NCBI GenBank assembly: GCA_937894465.1
Contig: CALCRE010000190.1
Span: forward strand, 1-28,319
Direction of reading: 5' to 3'
DNA length: 28,319 nucleotides
From: an uncultured Clostridia bacterium
GTDB taxonomy: Bacteria; Bacillota; Clostridia; JAAYHZ01
Part shown: one piece after another, positions 10,501 through 17,343 of the stretch
Position numbering within the stretch: position 1 is the first letter of the stretch
Layout of the letters: the number at the start of each line of letters is the position of its first letter
Position numbers and translations under genes: made by a program
Notes under the pieces: generated by a model
Databases searched by the model: none
The model's input: the letters and a program-made list of their open reading frames with translations, nothing else
What the model was told of the DNA's origin: nothing

Positions 10501-11373
10501 TGGGAGAAGGGGCAATCCGGTGGTTTTACCGATTAAGCGGTTCCCGAAGGAGTCCACTATATTACATGTAAGGTCAACCTTTTCCCCCGGTGAATATTCG
10601 GTTTTATTCGGAGTGAAGGAAGCGGTAAAATTCAGATCGGCATTGACGGTTATTTCTTCATCCGGTTCGGCAATAAAAGATGTGGAAAGGAAATATGCAT
10701 GGTTACCGTCGGTTACTGCAATGATCATATCATAGGAACCCGGAGTGATGTAAACATACTTTGCTGCCGATCCCGGTTGTATGTATGTGGGCGTGGACCT
10801 GTTGCGACCTTCAGGATAAAGGCATACGGATGCAACGGTGGTGCCTGCTGTCAAAGTGTTCACCGCCATTTTGGCAACACCCATTCCTCCGATCTGTGTG
10901 GTTTCCAGGTTATTGGTTTCCTCGTTGACTGTCACTTGTTTGGACATGAAATAGCTTGGATAATGATCAAATCCTTCGGTCAATGTAGCATAATGAGCTG
11001 TGATCAGGTATTCTCCGTAAGGCAATACTACATCAAACTCTTCGGCGTACTGTTCAACCGGAATGATTTCCGCAAAAGCGGATCCGTTCGTTGATGTTCC
11101 TGTAACAGAAAGATAGGCTGTCGATGTTGGAAAAAGAATCATGGTATCGAACTCCCCAAGAGGGTGAACTCTCAAAACCCCTTTTGCCTCAGTTTCCAAG
11201 AATGCCGCACCCATTTGATCATCATTTATAATTTTTTCTGATGAACTCTGCTGCATGGCAGCTGATACCGGTGGGAATGTGGCTTGAACTAAAAACGTAA
11301 TGACAAGTACAATGGCTAGGAGCGATTTGAATGTTTTTGCTCCTTTGAAGCAGTAATGTAATAAAGCCCTCAT
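4567..11373 (-). CDS. Giant secreted SLH-domain (S-layer homology) surface protein
   Basis: A 2268-aa protein that should be exported and bound to secondary cell-wall polymer. A Sec signal peptide covers about residues 1-39 (basic start, hydrophobic LLAIVLVITFLVQA, then VSAA). Then follow Ig/Big-like beta domains, a fibronectin III-like domain (about 474-564), carboxypeptidase-regulatory-like repeats (about 770 and 870-940) and a DUF11/adhesin-like region (about 1170-1330). A Gly/Ala-rich hydrophobic segment is at about 1716-1756, with a charged helix after it. An SbsA-type Ig domain (about 1894-2004) and an acidic linker with five Asp (about 2020) precede three SLH repeats (about 2100-2268), the first starting FDDMGTWADEYI. 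SD GGGAGG lies 5 nt before the ATG. The role is probably S-layer or adhesion scaffold. No hydrolase domain is evident. Confidence 0.88.
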   Translation of the reverse strand: MRALLHYCFKGAKTFKSLLAIVLVITFLVQATFPPVSAAMQQSSSEKIINDDQMGAAFLETEAKGVLRVHPLGEFDTMILFPTSTAYLSVTGTSTNGSAFAEIIPVEQYAEEFDVVLPYGEYLITAHYATLTEGFDHYPSYFMSKQVTVNEETNNLETTQIGGMGVAKMAVNTLTAGTTVASVCLYPEGRNRSTPTYIQPGSAAKYVYITPGSYDMIIAVTDGNHAYFLSTSFIAEPDEEITVNADLNFTASFTPNKTEYSPGEKVDLTCNIVDSFGNRLIGKTTGLPLLPFSSGYTFSDEAPVVEIKNETGDVNYSDTRKANNAALYEYWASWSPNIHTELFPMLSLDSTYDTSSYIIPANDPGGIRTINVTIGEGPHTLSTNPASFHIKGEIGKPVLDPLQSPINASSIVITGTAAPNTNVTLSCSYNLGASVSIGSATSDPATGRFSFIYTPAQDGTYTFTANDSVPVSVVIDRTPTGAPVNLTGTKNEQGGVTLTWEAPVGEAPVKYEVLRDGTSLGMVTGTTYVDSIVETNKEITYTYLVYAYDPLLNRSDKAETTVVITLPEEPVELVISDVSWQGSWDRSNHINMQSTIQVTVKGTPEMDSNFDLEYIDQTGATQTLITPIFEIKESDGKGTGVYEGAVYLPEGTTKLVKITGRVISGSQKSEKEAIGLPALVNSNLTVTLTGVNSEIRDTVIGAELSVWSQSKYSGAKVKVTDTLQCNFTKLVPADDYVIKLTIGNRVIAQSDGNTLLAGIKNNIDLPVTKTPASLDVWVVDREGNPIKLANVNIFMKSTDNVLACGMTDENGKALYSLYSIDDSEHFLEGVYAGDELIIRIYVSEYQKYVTPVKLQRTLEPGINNLTVTTLERGKATIKGTVYTEHGETLSAATVTVYCDTDGGLSIPYSVLSDANGKYSLEVLSGKARVVISHTLSRSKEFTIEPLLTGETRKESFWFPIERKILMDIKFKDIGEPEGYNDLLKEQKVKLTVTNKGTLENPKNDTFVTARGDDRYLSVPNAEPGDIIEVVVDGQSAGYDIKTVLSSPLDENCWAVMNIQLSEAGKVRATFADLYGELNYPVYLTLYRQNGEEFEYVTQISTMNQELVTSPLLQGRYNIFVHTKPVNMGIRYQYFVEDVGDNGILYSDVDVTNGVITFIGESIVKKYEDTGWGCFRDNEGNEIRASMTDVVPGGMTTITVSYKYFDTQPLRKLNFFIDIPEGSTYIEDSIKITPKNNSKTPKPYFLTGKGGEVETINLLLGGSLQLPLGDLEGSVSFNIRFDEEPGNIISTARYYAKFDGVELGMREHIGEVIFSTPHVSIYAEADIFEHTIPVSGRAPKNAIVKIYDSAYFVGEAKANQHGLWSTTVTLPDRGMPNNHYLSAQIQNKAGDPVTSEIIECSYDTDRPRITKIEFGIEGMFKKVIKKNETFRYRPEDGKKQEVEIYFDDATRIRDVRLMTATGYILVNEEDVVYHEGEHKFSASWLTPVVTDEIRVSYRVAKPEAKLSDYAPVAEDVLRSGLSDLWGKSTFIQQPALSYNESNDTFEIHSKVMLGDKNSVVSTTMEISNYEGELPPGYSNDADLPIGNLFVKFYEDETFEISFIMPRDVLFQEVMGEKQDKSQARLMSAASIPLIATRVPQQLVRVFGKKTVIEAGLDSYSLVDTFLGGHSTAKFLEKVYALENEIKSPCYNQQDYYSYQDRRDIALLEHDTKFLFGAKSVLSIAFLGLGFIPVVGWGAAIGLAVATTVAGYLVDKGIEAYQEKQYEDLRGRIRGRAKPGCHWPRDNYKDNSDTIARPRPFLPIDPSGYVYEGVASNRLPGVVTTAYELIEEQWQVWDAEWFAQENPLITNEIGFYQWDVPEGWWMVKYEKEGYEIAYSDKLPVPPPQLDVNIAMVSKKLPEVTGAVVDHEGKVTLTFSQYMDVSYVNVETFKLYEKATDITGNLIPIAGSITAADAEANPVDANLILARTFVFTPALAPKVGDIFTLWVDDMPVNYAGRSLVSEYTADVTVPEKQDLPPEEPDDDDDVVGSIEPIIIPERQVRIFNIQLKDGEDPNTLVVYRKDAFGNLHIVKECYYDPVTKMMRFVAKPATIYITGINPVKFDDMGTWADEYIMFLAARGIIHGIGNNKFEPDRSVTRAEFIKLLASLAEDDFEQGEPWYMPYINWALERSVITHKDMEFNQPLSREDMAIWIANFAQSVKLDLLQSQAEITFKDQEMISQKARDAVTKLQKAGILEGKPDRLFDPKGSVTRAEAAKIITTLLKMMVK

Positions 11374-11475
11374 GAATTCCTCCCTAAATTAGGATAAATT
11401 TTTTTAAGTATCAAAAAAGCCAATAAATAATATAAAGCCGTCGATATATAGAAAAGAACGGTTTTATACAAGGCG

Positions 11476-11504
11476 ATTATACACATACTTACACAAAATA
11501 GCAA
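11476..11504 (-). promoter_or_regulatory. Sigma-A-type promoter of the SLH gene
   Basis: On the minus strand, -35 TTGCTA (11499-11504), 17-nt spacer, -10 TATAAT (11476-11481). This gives a 5' leader of roughly 95 nt, AT-rich, without a clear riboswitch-like fold. Confidence 0.6.
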
Positions 11505-11562
11505 TATAAACCAAACAAAATAATTAATACCCTCTAGTCCATTTTTTCAACCATAAATACTC

Positions 11563-11591
11563 TTGACCAATAACCATATTTTGTCTATGCT
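11563..11591 (+). promoter_or_regulatory. Promoter of the Gfo/Idh gene
   Basis: -35 TTGACC (11563-11568), 17-nt spacer, -10 TATGCT (11586-11591). The leader is about 30 nt and carries SD GGAGGA at 11615-11620. Confidence 0.55.
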
Positions 11592-11628
11592 TGAAATATA
11601 GTTCTATGTTATGTGGAGGAGATGGATT

Positions 11629-12642
11629 ATGCGTAAAGTCAGAGTGGCGGTTGTAGGTTACGGGCAAATCGGACCTGTACATGTCCGAAGCTATAAAAAG
11701 CATGAAGATAAGGTAGAAGTGACGGTGGTTGTGGATCTTCTGGAAGAACGTCGAAAATCGGCCCAAGAGCAGTTCGGCATAAAGGATGTGGCTGCAGACT
11801 ATAACGAAGTGCTAAAAAGGGATGACATTGATGCGGTCAGTGTCTGTATCCCCACATATCAACATCATGATTTGGTTTTAGCAGCTGCACGTCACGGAAA
11901 ACATGTATTTTGTGAAAAACCCATGTGTATGAGCATGGAAGATGCATATGAAATGGAAGAGGTTTGTAAAAAAGCGGGTGTGAAACTTCAATTGGGCTTT
12001 GTCAGACGATATGACAACCAATGGTTGAAGTTCAAAGAAATTGTCAAAAGCGGCACGGTTGGTAAACCGGTAGTCTGGCGTTCGGCCAGTGCAGGTTATG
12101 GGGCACCGAGTACATGGTTTTTCCAAAGAGAATTAGGTGGTGGTCCGTTTCTAGACGGGGCTGTTCACAATTATGATTTTGGAAACTATATGTTCGGCAA
12201 GGTGGCTTATGTATCGGCACATGGATCCACCATTCAACCGGATCGCACCGGTGTGGACACCGGGATTGCCGAGGTGGTGTATGAATCTGGAGACCGTTTG
12301 CAACTTATGTGGTCTTGGGGTTTAAAAAGAGGTGTAAGAGGTGGAAGTGTCCATGATGTTTTAGGGCAAGAAGGTGCCCTTGTATTTAATGCACCGAATA
12401 AAAATCCCTTAACGTCCGAAAACCCCGATGTACAATACTTGACCGTAAATCGCGAAAATGGAATCGAAGAACCCTTTGCCTATGATCGCAATGACATGTT
12501 TGCAGACCAAATGGGGGATTTTATCGATACCATCATACAGGACAAAGAACCCAAGGTTTCGGCAAAACACGGACAGGAAGCCCTAAAAGTAGGCTTAAGC
12601 CTCTTAAAATCCTTTGAGACAGGGAAATCAGTATTCCTATAA
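11629..12642 (+). CDS. Gfo/Idh/MocA-family oxidoreductase
   Basis: A 337-aa NAD(P)-dependent sugar or cyclitol dehydrogenase, cytoplasmic. The Rossmann motif GYGQIG is at residues 10-15 and the family's CEKPM motif (Lys of EKP, residues 96-98) is present. The substrate-domain motif GGGPFLDGAVHNYD (residues 170-183) supplies Asp176, His180 and Asp183, usual catalytic and binding residues in this family. An upstream in-frame ATG at 11611 overlaps the SD GGAGGA and is rejected. The gene is followed 65 bp later by a GHL6 putative glycoside hydrolase, so the pair may oxidise and cleave the same glycoside. Substrate cannot be predicted from sequence alone. Another possible role is inositol or N-acetyl sugar dehydrogenase. 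Confidence 0.9.
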   Translation: MRKVRVAVVGYGQIGPVHVRSYKKHEDKVEVTVVVDLLEERRKSAQEQFGIKDVAADYNEVLKRDDIDAVSVCIPTYQHHDLVLAAARHGKHVFCEKPMCMSMEDAYEMEEVCKKAGVKLQLGFVRRYDNQWLKFKEIVKSGTVGKPVVWRSASAGYGAPSTWFFQRELGGGPFLDGAVHNYDFGNYMFGKVAYVSAHGSTIQPDRTGVDTGIAEVVYESGDRLQLMWSWGLKRGVRGGSVHDVLGQEGALVFNAPNKNPLTSENPDVQYLTVNRENGIEEPFAYDRNDMFADQMGDFIDTIIQDKEPKVSAKHGQEALKVGLSLLKSFETGKSVFL

Positions 12643-12649
12643 AATGGAC

Positions 12650-12693
12650 GGCGGTTGTGTCACTTATACTACATGACCGCCTGTTGTTGTTTT
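12650..12693 (+). terminator. Intercistronic hairpin, terminator or attenuator
   Basis: GGCGGTTGTGT (12650-12660) pairs with ACATGACCGCC (12671-12681) over 11 positions, two of them G-U, and is followed by TGTTGTTGTTTT. It sits in the 65-bp gap between two genes that look functionally linked, just before SD GGAGGGGG (12694-12701). Confidence 0.6.
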
Positions 12694-12707
12694 GGAGGGG
12701 GTAGAAA

Positions 12708-14825
12708 ATGATTGACAAAGATAACGTTCGATGGTGGGAGAAAGAGCCGTTGTTAATGTACGAACAAAACATGGCGACGTTACCCGGTATTTCAAGTGGA
12801 AATGACTGGCAAGTACATACTGATCCAAAACTTGAAGTGGATCACATAAAGTCTTCTAACGCGTTGCAAACCCATGGCTTGGGCTTCATAGACGGTCATT
12901 TGACCAACAGAGTTTGCTATTTTAATTCAAACAAGTTTAAAAGAATCGGTAGAGATTACTTGGGTGCTTATCTTGAAAAATCAATACTTGCAGGTTATAA
13001 GACCATTGTCTATTTCAATACACATGCCATAAAACCCGATTTTGGGGCGGAACATCCTGAATGGAGACAAATACGGTATGACGGTAGCACGATTGATGAC
13101 TTGTATGGAATTGAAACGACCTTTTGCGTGAATTCATCATGGCGGGATTGGGTACGAGATGTCTGTCTCGATTTATGCAAGTATCCCATAAACGGCATTT
13201 TCTTTGACGGTCCTTGCATATATCCTAAAGCATGCTATTGTCCAAATTGCCGTAAGTTATATATGGAACAGTACGGCACTCAAATGCCTGAAAAAGAACC
13301 GGGAAATCCTGAACTTAGAAAACTGGCTTTTTTCCAAGCAGACAGCATGAGAAGGTTCATGGAATACTGCAATAAGGCTATTAAAGAAATAAGGCCTGAT
13401 GTCGCGTTATACGGCAATTCCGGTAAACGTGACGAACCCTATTATGTGGTAGGTCGTAATAATCGTATTTTGATGAAAGATGAGGACATTCTTTTAGCAG
13501 AAGGAGGATTTGTAGGCGGTTCATTGACAACACAACCTTATTGGAGACAAGGATCTAACGCAAAATACTACCATACCCAAGCAGCAGGAAAGCCGGTCAT
13601 GGTGGCAAATAGTCCTGCACATAGCCCTTGGAGAAGTTATTATATCTCCGAGCCGGAGCTCCGCCTAGCTAATGTTCAACCTGTCATTCATGGTGCCGGT
13701 GTATGGTTCTCTTGTTTTCATTGGTTTAAAGACCAACCTGCAGCAAGAGCTCTTGCAAAGGATTATCAATATTTCTCTGACAATCGAGATTATTATTTTA
13801 TTACCAAATCATTGGCCAAGGTCGCTATTGTTTGGCCTGAAGACTCCATCAACTATTATTCAAAACCTTCTGTTTACCATGGTGATTTTACCCAAGGCGG
13901 TCAAAAAGGCGATAAGGTAGGGGATATAAAAGAGGAATTTAACGGTTTTTATGATGCATTGCTCAAAGCTCATATTCCTTGTGACATTATAGATGAGGAA
14001 AGTGTACGCAGTGAGGACATATCGAAATATGAATTATTAATTCTTCCGAATGTCGGATGCACCGGTGCTGAATTTGATGAACGATTAAGAGATTACGTTG
14101 CAAATGGAGGCAATGTAATTTCGAGCTTTGAAACGTCCATGTGTGATGAAAACGGAACGAGAAATACCCAACCGAGTTTATCAGATTTGTTTGGTATAAA
14201 GATGCTGAGAACCCCGTTAAAACCTTATCCTCACTTCTACTTTTTCCGCCAAGCCGAACATAGTACTTTTGAAGACATATCCATTGACCGTTTACCTGCG
14301 CCTTTAATCAGTACGGAAGTTGAAGCCGTAGATGCAGAGGTAATCAGCTATTATTCTAAAAAGTTCAAAGGATGGGATGGCAGTGAGATTGTACCTTCCG
14401 AATATCCTGCAATCACTGTGAATCATTATGGAAAAGGAAAAGCGGTTTATATGGCAGGTGTTTTTGGTGACTTGTTTTGGAATTATAAGCAATCGGATAT
14501 ACGTAAAATTCTACGAAACCTTTTCTGTATGTTAAGCAAAAGGGACATTGTTGTAGAAAATATGGAGCATAGTGTAGAAATGACTTATCGACAAAGCAAC
14601 AATGGATCAATGGAAATGATCCATATGATTAATTTCTCAGGGGGAATTAGCAGACCTTTTGAAAAAATAATACCAAATGAAAACATTGTATTACATATTA
14701 AAACGAATAGAGAGCGAGCACGCGCTTTGGTTTCCGGAATAGAATTACCTGTTCAAATAGAAAAGGATGGGTTAACAATAAAATGTCCCAAGCTTGATTT
14801 GTTTGAAACTATAGTATTAACATAA
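12708..14825 (+). CDS. GHL6-type putative glycoside hydrolase with beta-galactosidase trimerisation-like domain
   Basis: A 705-aa cytoplasmic protein (no signal peptide). The N-terminal two-fifths (about 40-370) looks like a TIM barrel of the hypothetical glycosyl hydrolase 6 kind. The strand-end motif GIFFDGPC places Asp167 in a likely active-site position. A Cys cluster (C170, C176, C178, C181, in ACYCPNCRKLY) resembles the zinc cluster known from GH42 enzymes. Residues about 375-610 resemble the GATase-like trimerisation domain of GH42 (KVAIVWPEDS, then YELLILPNVG). A C-terminal beta-sandwich ends the protein. SD GGAGGGGG is 6 nt before the ATG. Activity on a galactoside- or fucoside-like substrate is possible, but it is not shown by the sequence. 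Confidence 0.75.
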   Translation: MIDKDNVRWWEKEPLLMYEQNMATLPGISSGNDWQVHTDPKLEVDHIKSSNALQTHGLGFIDGHLTNRVCYFNSNKFKRIGRDYLGAYLEKSILAGYKTIVYFNTHAIKPDFGAEHPEWRQIRYDGSTIDDLYGIETTFCVNSSWRDWVRDVCLDLCKYPINGIFFDGPCIYPKACYCPNCRKLYMEQYGTQMPEKEPGNPELRKLAFFQADSMRRFMEYCNKAIKEIRPDVALYGNSGKRDEPYYVVGRNNRILMKDEDILLAEGGFVGGSLTTQPYWRQGSNAKYYHTQAAGKPVMVANSPAHSPWRSYYISEPELRLANVQPVIHGAGVWFSCFHWFKDQPAARALAKDYQYFSDNRDYYFITKSLAKVAIVWPEDSINYYSKPSVYHGDFTQGGQKGDKVGDIKEEFNGFYDALLKAHIPCDIIDEESVRSEDISKYELLILPNVGCTGAEFDERLRDYVANGGNVISSFETSMCDENGTRNTQPSLSDLFGIKMLRTPLKPYPHFYFFRQAEHSTFEDISIDRLPAPLISTEVEAVDAEVISYYSKKFKGWDGSEIVPSEYPAITVNHYGKGKAVYMAGVFGDLFWNYKQSDIRKILRNLFCMLSKRDIVVENMEHSVEMTYRQSNNGSMEMIHMINFSGGISRPFEKIIPNENIVLHIKTNRERARALVSGIELPVQIEKDGLTIKCPKLDLFETIVLT

Positions 14826-14836
14826 CGGTTCGCCTC

Positions 14837-14877
14837 AAGAAAGGGGAGGAGAACAAAGGCCCTCTCTCCCCTTTCTT
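14837..14877. terminator. Bidirectional hairpin between convergent genes
   Basis: A 12-bp perfect inverted repeat (AAGAAAGGGGAG at 14837-14848 with CTCCCCTTTCTT at 14866-14877) with a 17-nt loop. It separates the hydrolase gene from the minus-strand anti-sigma gene. T-tails are weak. Confidence 0.65.
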
Positions 14878-14906
14878 AACAACAATCTTCTGATTTTTGT
14901 AAATGT

Positions 14907-15806
14907 TTATTTGATATAGGCATCTCCAACTAAGAGTTCCGATAGGATTTCGGTTGGTATAACAAATTCTACAATCCCCATATACCCGGGTGCAACCTCA
15001 TACTTATCAAAGGAAATCACCAATTTATTCTCAGAATTGATATAGAAATTTTGGTCTTGGGAGATTTCTTCAAATAAATCAATTAAGGAACTCTGTTCGA
15101 TCCCTTTAACCCAATAGACCTTATTAGGATCTGATTCATTTTCATCTACCATCTGCTCTTTAATATTCTCACTGATGATATTTACATAACTATCATCTTT
15201 GAAAAGGCTTGGCAGAGTAACGAGAACCTCGTTTACCTTGTCGATGGTGTCATATTTCATCGTTGTTGAGGATGAGGCTACTGTATTGACTGTATAGCGA
15301 CTGATCGATAAAATCCTGTCGTTATCTGTCACGACTGTATATCCGCTATGGACACCCAAATGTCCTCCGCCGTTTTCTTTCAGATTCCCCATATCCGCTA
15401 TGAAATCCTCATACAATTGTTTTCCTTCGTCCAAGTACTTTTTATTCAAGCTATTTTCTAAATCCTTGTTTTCCAACCCCTTTATTTCAGGTACTTTTAT
15501 ATGAGAGTCGTACGTTTTTTCATCTATGCGATATTCTCTGAAGGTCAGCACGTTAATAATATCGCCCACAACAGGGATCTTTGAAAGTGCCGCTGCAAAT
15601 GCCATACTACTGTTGGCTCCTGCAATCATGATCAAAAAGGCTGCTGCCACGGAGGCCGCTGTAACCTTGATCTTATGAAAACCCCACTTTTTCCTTCTAC
15701 TAAACCATACACCTTCTTTTATTGCTTTTTGAACGGTGAAATCCAGTTCCTCGGGAATCGGTGCATTCATGTATTCTTTCTTAAGTTTCTGTAATTGATT
15801 ATTCAT
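14907..15806 (-). CDS. RsiV-like anti-sigma factor
   Basis: A 299-aa single-pass membrane protein that should hold the adjacent ECF sigma factor inactive. The N-terminal cytoplasmic part (1-46) contains IPEELD. One membrane helix covers about 47-74 and ends in AFAAAL, a signal-peptidase-like AxA site. The outside part (about 75-299) resembles DUF4163 plus DUF3298; the end FDKYEVAPGYMGIVEFVIP is typical of the DUF3298 core. In Bacillus subtilis, RsiV binds lysozyme and is then cut by signal peptidase and a site-2 protease to free SigV. The same role here is inferred from the fold and gene order. SD AAGGAGAA overlaps the sigma stop region, so the two are translationally close. Confident on class, less so on the ligand. 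Confidence 0.82.
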   Translation of the reverse strand: MNNQLQKLKKEYMNAPIPEELDFTVQKAIKEGVWFSRRKKWGFHKIKVTAASVAAAFLIMIAGANSSMAFAAALSKIPVVGDIINVLTFREYRIDEKTYDSHIKVPEIKGLENKDLENSLNKKYLDEGKQLYEDFIADMGNLKENGGGHLGVHSGYTVVTDNDRILSISRYTVNTVASSSTTMKYDTIDKVNEVLVTLPSLFKDDSYVNIISENIKEQMVDENESDPNKVYWVKGIEQSSLIDLFEEISQDQNFYINSENKLVISFDKYEVAPGYMGIVEFVIPTEILSELLVGDAYIK

Positions 15807-15811
15807 TCAAT

Positions 15812-16312
15812 TTATTCTCCTTTTCTTTCATCATCTATTTGGATGCGTAACATTTTAAGAGATTTGTATAAACGCGTTTTAACCGTATTCATATTTACAT
15901 TTAGAATCTCTGCAATTTCCTTGATCTCCAAATCTTCAAAATACCTTAACACCACAATGCTACGATATTGAATAGGTAAGTTATTTAATGCCTTTTGCAA
16001 GTCCATATCAGTATATTGGTCCGGAATGCCCGCTTCATAAAGGGAAAGGGTTTCGTGATCTGATACAACAACTCTCTTCTTTTTCCGAAGCATATCCATT
16101 GCAGTATTCACAATGATCCTGTAAAACCAGGTTTTTAGGTATTCCGGTGTTTTCAGTGTATTCTTTTTTGAAAATGCCTTGGTTATTGATTCATGCATCA
16201 CCTCCAATGCATCGTCTTGATTTTTTACATAGCTAAAAGCAAGACGATAGAGTTGCTCCTTGTTATGTATAACATACTCTGTAATAATATTTGTTAAGCC
16301 GGCTTCCTCCAT
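15812..16312 (-). CDS. ECF sigma factor, SigV-like
   Basis: A 166-aa RNA polymerase sigma factor with only regions 2 and 4. Region 2 spans about 20-80 (LYRLAFSYVKNQDDALEVMH, then TWFYRIIVNTAMDMLRKKK) and region 4 about 104-160 (LNNLPIQYRSIVVLRYFE, then the helix-turn-helix IKEIAEILNVNMNTVKTRLY). It is followed after 5 bp by its RsiV-like partner. The SD GGGAG lies about 12 nt before the start codon, a long spacing. The promoter matches the ECF consensus expected for its own protein, so autoregulation is likely. The gene is divergent from the M55 peptidase pair. Confidence 0.9.
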   Translation of the reverse strand: MEEAGLTNIITEYVIHNKEQLYRLAFSYVKNQDDALEVMHESITKAFSKKNTLKTPEYLKTWFYRIIVNTAMDMLRKKKRVVVSDHETLSLYEAGIPDQYTDMDLQKALNNLPIQYRSIVVLRYFEDLEIKEIAEILNVNMNTVKTRLYKSLKMLRIQIDDERKGE

Positions 16313-16339
16313 TTGTAATGATTAGCTCCCTTCTTTTGT

Positions 16340-16349
16340 ACGGTACCGT
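16340..16349. promoter_or_regulatory. Perfect 10-bp palindrome in the sigma leader
   Basis: ACGGTACCGT lies between the ECF promoter -10 and the SD of the sigma gene. It could be an operator or chance; flanking bases do not extend it. Confidence 0.25.
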
Positions 16350-16363
16350 GTCGGTTTAATATA

Positions 16364-16392
16364 TAGACGTAACACACATTCGTAAAGTTTTG
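16364..16392 (-). promoter_or_regulatory. ECF (SigV-type) promoter of the sigma/anti-sigma operon
   Basis: On the minus strand, -35 AAAAC followed by TTT (16387-16391), 17-nt spacer, -10 CGTCTA (16364-16369). This resembles the GAAAC-N16/17-CGTCT pattern known for SigV/SigW-class ECF promoters and supports positive autoregulation. Confidence 0.7.
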
Positions 16393-16441
16393 ATATTTAT
16401 AAAAAAGCCTTAAAATTTTTGTAGTCATAAAAAGGTTCATT

Positions 16442-16470
16442 TTGACATAAGTATAGTTCTATGGTATTTT
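16442..16470 (+). promoter_or_regulatory. Sigma-A-type promoter of the M55 pair
   Basis: -35 TTGACA (16442-16447, perfect), 17-nt spacer, -10 TATTTT (16465-16470). The leader is about 30 nt. It faces away from the ECF promoter in the divergent intergenic region. Confidence 0.6.
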
Positions 16471-16507
16471 AAAACTGAAATATATAAAGATAAAAGGAGT
16501 GTTGGCT

Positions 16508-17323
16508 ATGCGAATCATGATCGAAACGGATATGGAAGGCGTTGCCGGAGTCATTGACCATGATACCTGGGTTACACCCCAAGGGCGATATTATGAAAGA
16601 GGTAAGGAACTGTTGACACGGGAAGTCAATGCTGCAATTGATGGTTTTTTTGCAGCCGGAGCGGAATATATTCTTGTTACCGACGGTCACGGATATGGCG
16701 GCATTGCATTCGAGTTGCTAGATCCGAGAGTGGAATTCCAGCGGGGATGGGGACCGGGTCCGTACCCTTGTGGTTTGGAGGCCGGTTTTGATTGTTTTGC
16801 TGTGATTGGTCAACATCCGAAAGCCGGAACGGAGTACGGACATATTTGTCACACCGGTTGGTTCAATGTGGTGGATACCAAGCTTAACGGTATCTCCATC
16901 GGTGAATTCGGTACAGCCGTTTTCAACTGCTCTGAGCTTGGCATCACCCCTATATTCGGATCCGGTGATCTTGCTTTTACAAAAGAAGCCAAAGCTCTGG
17001 TGAAAGGAATTGAAACAGTTGCCGTCAAACGGGGCTTGACCCCCGGACAAGGTTCCGAATGTGATACCGACCAATACCGCAATCGGAATTTGGCAGCAGT
17101 ACATACTCATCCTGAAAAAGCTCGGGAAATGATTAGAAAAGGGGCATATGATGCATTAACCCGTTATCTAAAAGATCCTGCAAGTTTCCATATACCGAAA
17201 CTGGACCCACCTTATGTACTTGAGCAAATCACACGAAAAAACGGTGATACTCCTGCAAAGCAAAACAAATGGGAACACCCCTCCAGTATCATAGGAGTAT
17301 TTAATCGTCCTTATGGACAATAA
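16508..17323 (+). CDS. M55 family D-aminopeptidase, copy 1 (DppA-like)
   Basis: A 271-aa cytoplasmic zinc peptidase. Residues match the known DppA metal and catalytic set: Asp8 and Glu10 in TDMEGVAGV, His61 (DGHGYGG), His103 (GQHPKAG), His115 (the likely nucleophile, in GHICHTGW) and Glu133 (GEFG). DppA of B. subtilis acts on short D-Ala-type peptides. A similar role in trimming or recycling D-amino-acid peptides is inferred here. The start ATG at 16508 follows SD AAAAGGAG by 8 nt; a GTG at 16499 overlaps that SD and is rejected. Copy 1 ends 20 bp before its near twin and has its own promoter. Confidence 0.9.
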   Translation: MRIMIETDMEGVAGVIDHDTWVTPQGRYYERGKELLTREVNAAIDGFFAAGAEYILVTDGHGYGGIAFELLDPRVEFQRGWGPGPYPCGLEAGFDCFAVIGQHPKAGTEYGHICHTGWFNVVDTKLNGISIGEFGTAVFNCSELGITPIFGSGDLAFTKEAKALVKGIETVAVKRGLTPGQGSECDTDQYRNRNLAAVHTHPEKAREMIRKGAYDALTRYLKDPASFHIPKLDPPYVLEQITRKNGDTPAKQNKWEHPSSIIGVFNRPYGQ

Positions 17324-17343
17324 AGAACAAGGAGTATTGCGTG

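Noticed and set aside
4567..11373. Plus-strand open frames of 60-140 codons across the SLH gene
   Set aside because: They lie antisense to one continuous 2268-codon gene, lack ribosome binding sites and show no recognisable protein features; they are composition shadows.
11436..11446. CGTCGATA on the plus strand in the SLH leader as an ECF promoter
   Set aside because: It points away from the SLH gene, is nearly 200 bp from the Gfo/Idh gene and has no matching -35.
11597..16463. Shared 12-mer TATAGTTCTATG upstream of the Gfo/Idh gene (11597-11608) and the first M55 gene (16452-16463)
   Set aside because: By a rough estimate, a 28-kb window should hold about 20 pairs of matching 12-mers by chance, and the copies sit at different positions relative to the predicted promoters, so it is not a convincing operator.
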